Source: a virus
DNA: 22,973 nt
Strand: one strand, 5' to 3'
Virus record (IMG/VR): IMGVR_UViG_3300031576_001269
Location: 1 to 22,973 of that record
In this document: piece by piece, positions 22,388-22,973 of the stretch
Numbering within the stretch: position 1 is the first letter of the stretch
Layout: each line of letters begins with the position of its first letter
Translations under genes and position numbers: made by a program
The notes under the pieces: model-generated
What the model saw: the letters and a program-made list of their open reading frames with translations, nothing else
Told to the model about the DNA's origin: nothing
Databases searched by the model: none

Positions 22388-22839
22388 CTCGGCCACGGCG
22401 CCGGTCACGACGCGAGCCCCAGAAGAGCGACTCGATCTTTCCCCTGTCTCTGGGGCCAGTCGTGAAGCCTCTGCCCGTTCCTCCCGACGCGCCGAAGATC
22501 CACCGCGTGGTCTACCGCCACGGGTTTCTCGAGGATCCCGGCGACCTCAGCCCGCTTCAGACGGTCGAACTCTCAGGGGAGCGCCTCCCCGAGGAGATCG
22601 TCCGGTCCATCCACGAGAATGGGCTCCTCTCGCTGGGCGGCGTGCACGGCTACCCGGACGTCGGCGAGCCGATCCAGTTCGACGAAATCAGGATCGACTA
22701 CGAGGGCGGTCAAGTCGAGATCGGGGTTTTCAACCGCGCGATCATGCTCTTCAAGACGAACGACGAACTCTACGTGCGGGTCCATCGCGTGTGCTGCAAG
22801 ATCGAGCCGCGCCCCAGGTACACGGATCCGCGCGAGTGA
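22384..22839 (+). CDS. Hypothetical protein, 151 aa
   Basis: The ATG overlaps the stop of the pRiA4b ORF-3 family gene (ATGA), so the two are co-translated. The N terminus is strongly basic (TRPRRRSRREPQK). The body has ELSGERLPEEIVRSIHENGLLSLGG and a strand-rich end (FDEIRIDYEGGQVEIGVFNRAIMLF). I recognise no family and no catalytic motif. The coupling suggests that it works with its neighbour. Confidence 0.6.
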   Translation: MTRPRRRSRREPQKSDSIFPLSLGPVVKPLPVPPDAPKIHRVVYRHGFLEDPGDLSPLQTVELSGERLPEEIVRSIHENGLLSLGGVHGYPDVGEPIQFDEIRIDYEGGQVEIGVFNRAIMLFKTNDELYVRVHRVCCKIEPRPRYTDPRE

Positions 22840-22859
22840 CCCCCCACCCCCACCCCGCC

Positions 22860-22973
22860 GTGCGACCAGGCAATGCTGGTCGGGAAGGAGGAAGCGATGT
22901 AGCCTTCTGAAATCCCGTGAGTCGTCCAGCGGGTGCGAAACCCGCCCGGTCAAAGCTGAGCCCGGCAGGCCGG
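22860..22973 (+). mobile_element. Probable 5' end of a group II intron (runs off the window)
   Basis: The DNA switches at 22860 to GTGCGACC, the usual 5' boundary (GUGYGAC) of bacterial group II introns. It then shows a chain of short stems as in intron domain I: CGACCAG/CTGGTCG (22863-22882), and later GCGGGT-GCGA-ACCCGC followed by an unpaired GGTCAAAG. It lies 21 nt after a stop codon, in non-coding DNA. The catalytic domains V and VI and any reverse transcriptase would lie beyond the end of the window, so the call rests on the 5' end only. Confidence 0.5.

Noticed and set aside
22884-22902. GGAGGA site followed by ATG and an immediate TAG
   Set aside because: It cannot encode a protein; it lies within the probable group II intron, where the purine-rich run is more likely structural.

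Overview
The window is GC-rich bacterial DNA holding a prophage or phage-derived element with accessory cargo. Strong GGAGG-type ribosome sites and many 4-nt stop/start overlaps (ATGA, GTGA) mark the phage genes. Nothing here fixes the taxon: there is no rRNA, tRNA or core housekeeping gene, so I only claim a high-GC bacterium.

Left part, minus strand (about 1-7500): a C-terminally short NAD(P)-binding protein; a tyrosine recombinase reduced to its catalytic domain; a lower-GC PIN-like nuclease gene abutting it; then a phage packaging block, transcribed leftward in the order ParB-like/DNA methyltransferase fusion, small terminase, large terminase (GpA type). The large terminase carries a full-size intein inside its ATP-binding P-loop. 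The intein has the features of a class 3 intein (Pro1, Trp-Cys-Thr set, Thr at +1), with a LAGLIDADG endonuclease and an inserted zinc knuckle. No portal or capsid gene follows the terminase.

Middle (about 7370-8180): a divergent control region with direct repeats of GGTTACC, a 14-bp palindrome beside a perfect TTGACA box, and one small minus-strand ORF. The plus strand then carries an unrecognised 326-aa protein, followed by a recombination/replication module: Sak4-like RecA-fold ATPase, DUF669 ssDNA-binding protein with an SSB-like acidic tail, ERCC4-type nuclease, and an 851-aa primase-polymerase/ATPase. The end of the primase gene and the DNA after it hold direct and inverted GGGAGGTC repeats.

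Right-middle (14301-17386): a chain of small, mostly overlapping genes: two SpoVG-like proteins, two DUF2924-type proteins and several small unknowns. It leads into a large serine recombinase whose stop overlaps the start of a methyltransferase fused to a restriction-endonuclease-like domain.

Right end (20726-22973): accessory genes (unknown beta-rich protein, zinc ribbon, pRiA4b ORF-3 family protein, unknown) and what looks like the 5' end of a group II intron running off the window. The replication, recombination and packaging genes form a coherent phage set; the recombinases, intein, nuclease cargo and intron make the region a layered mosaic of mobile DNA.
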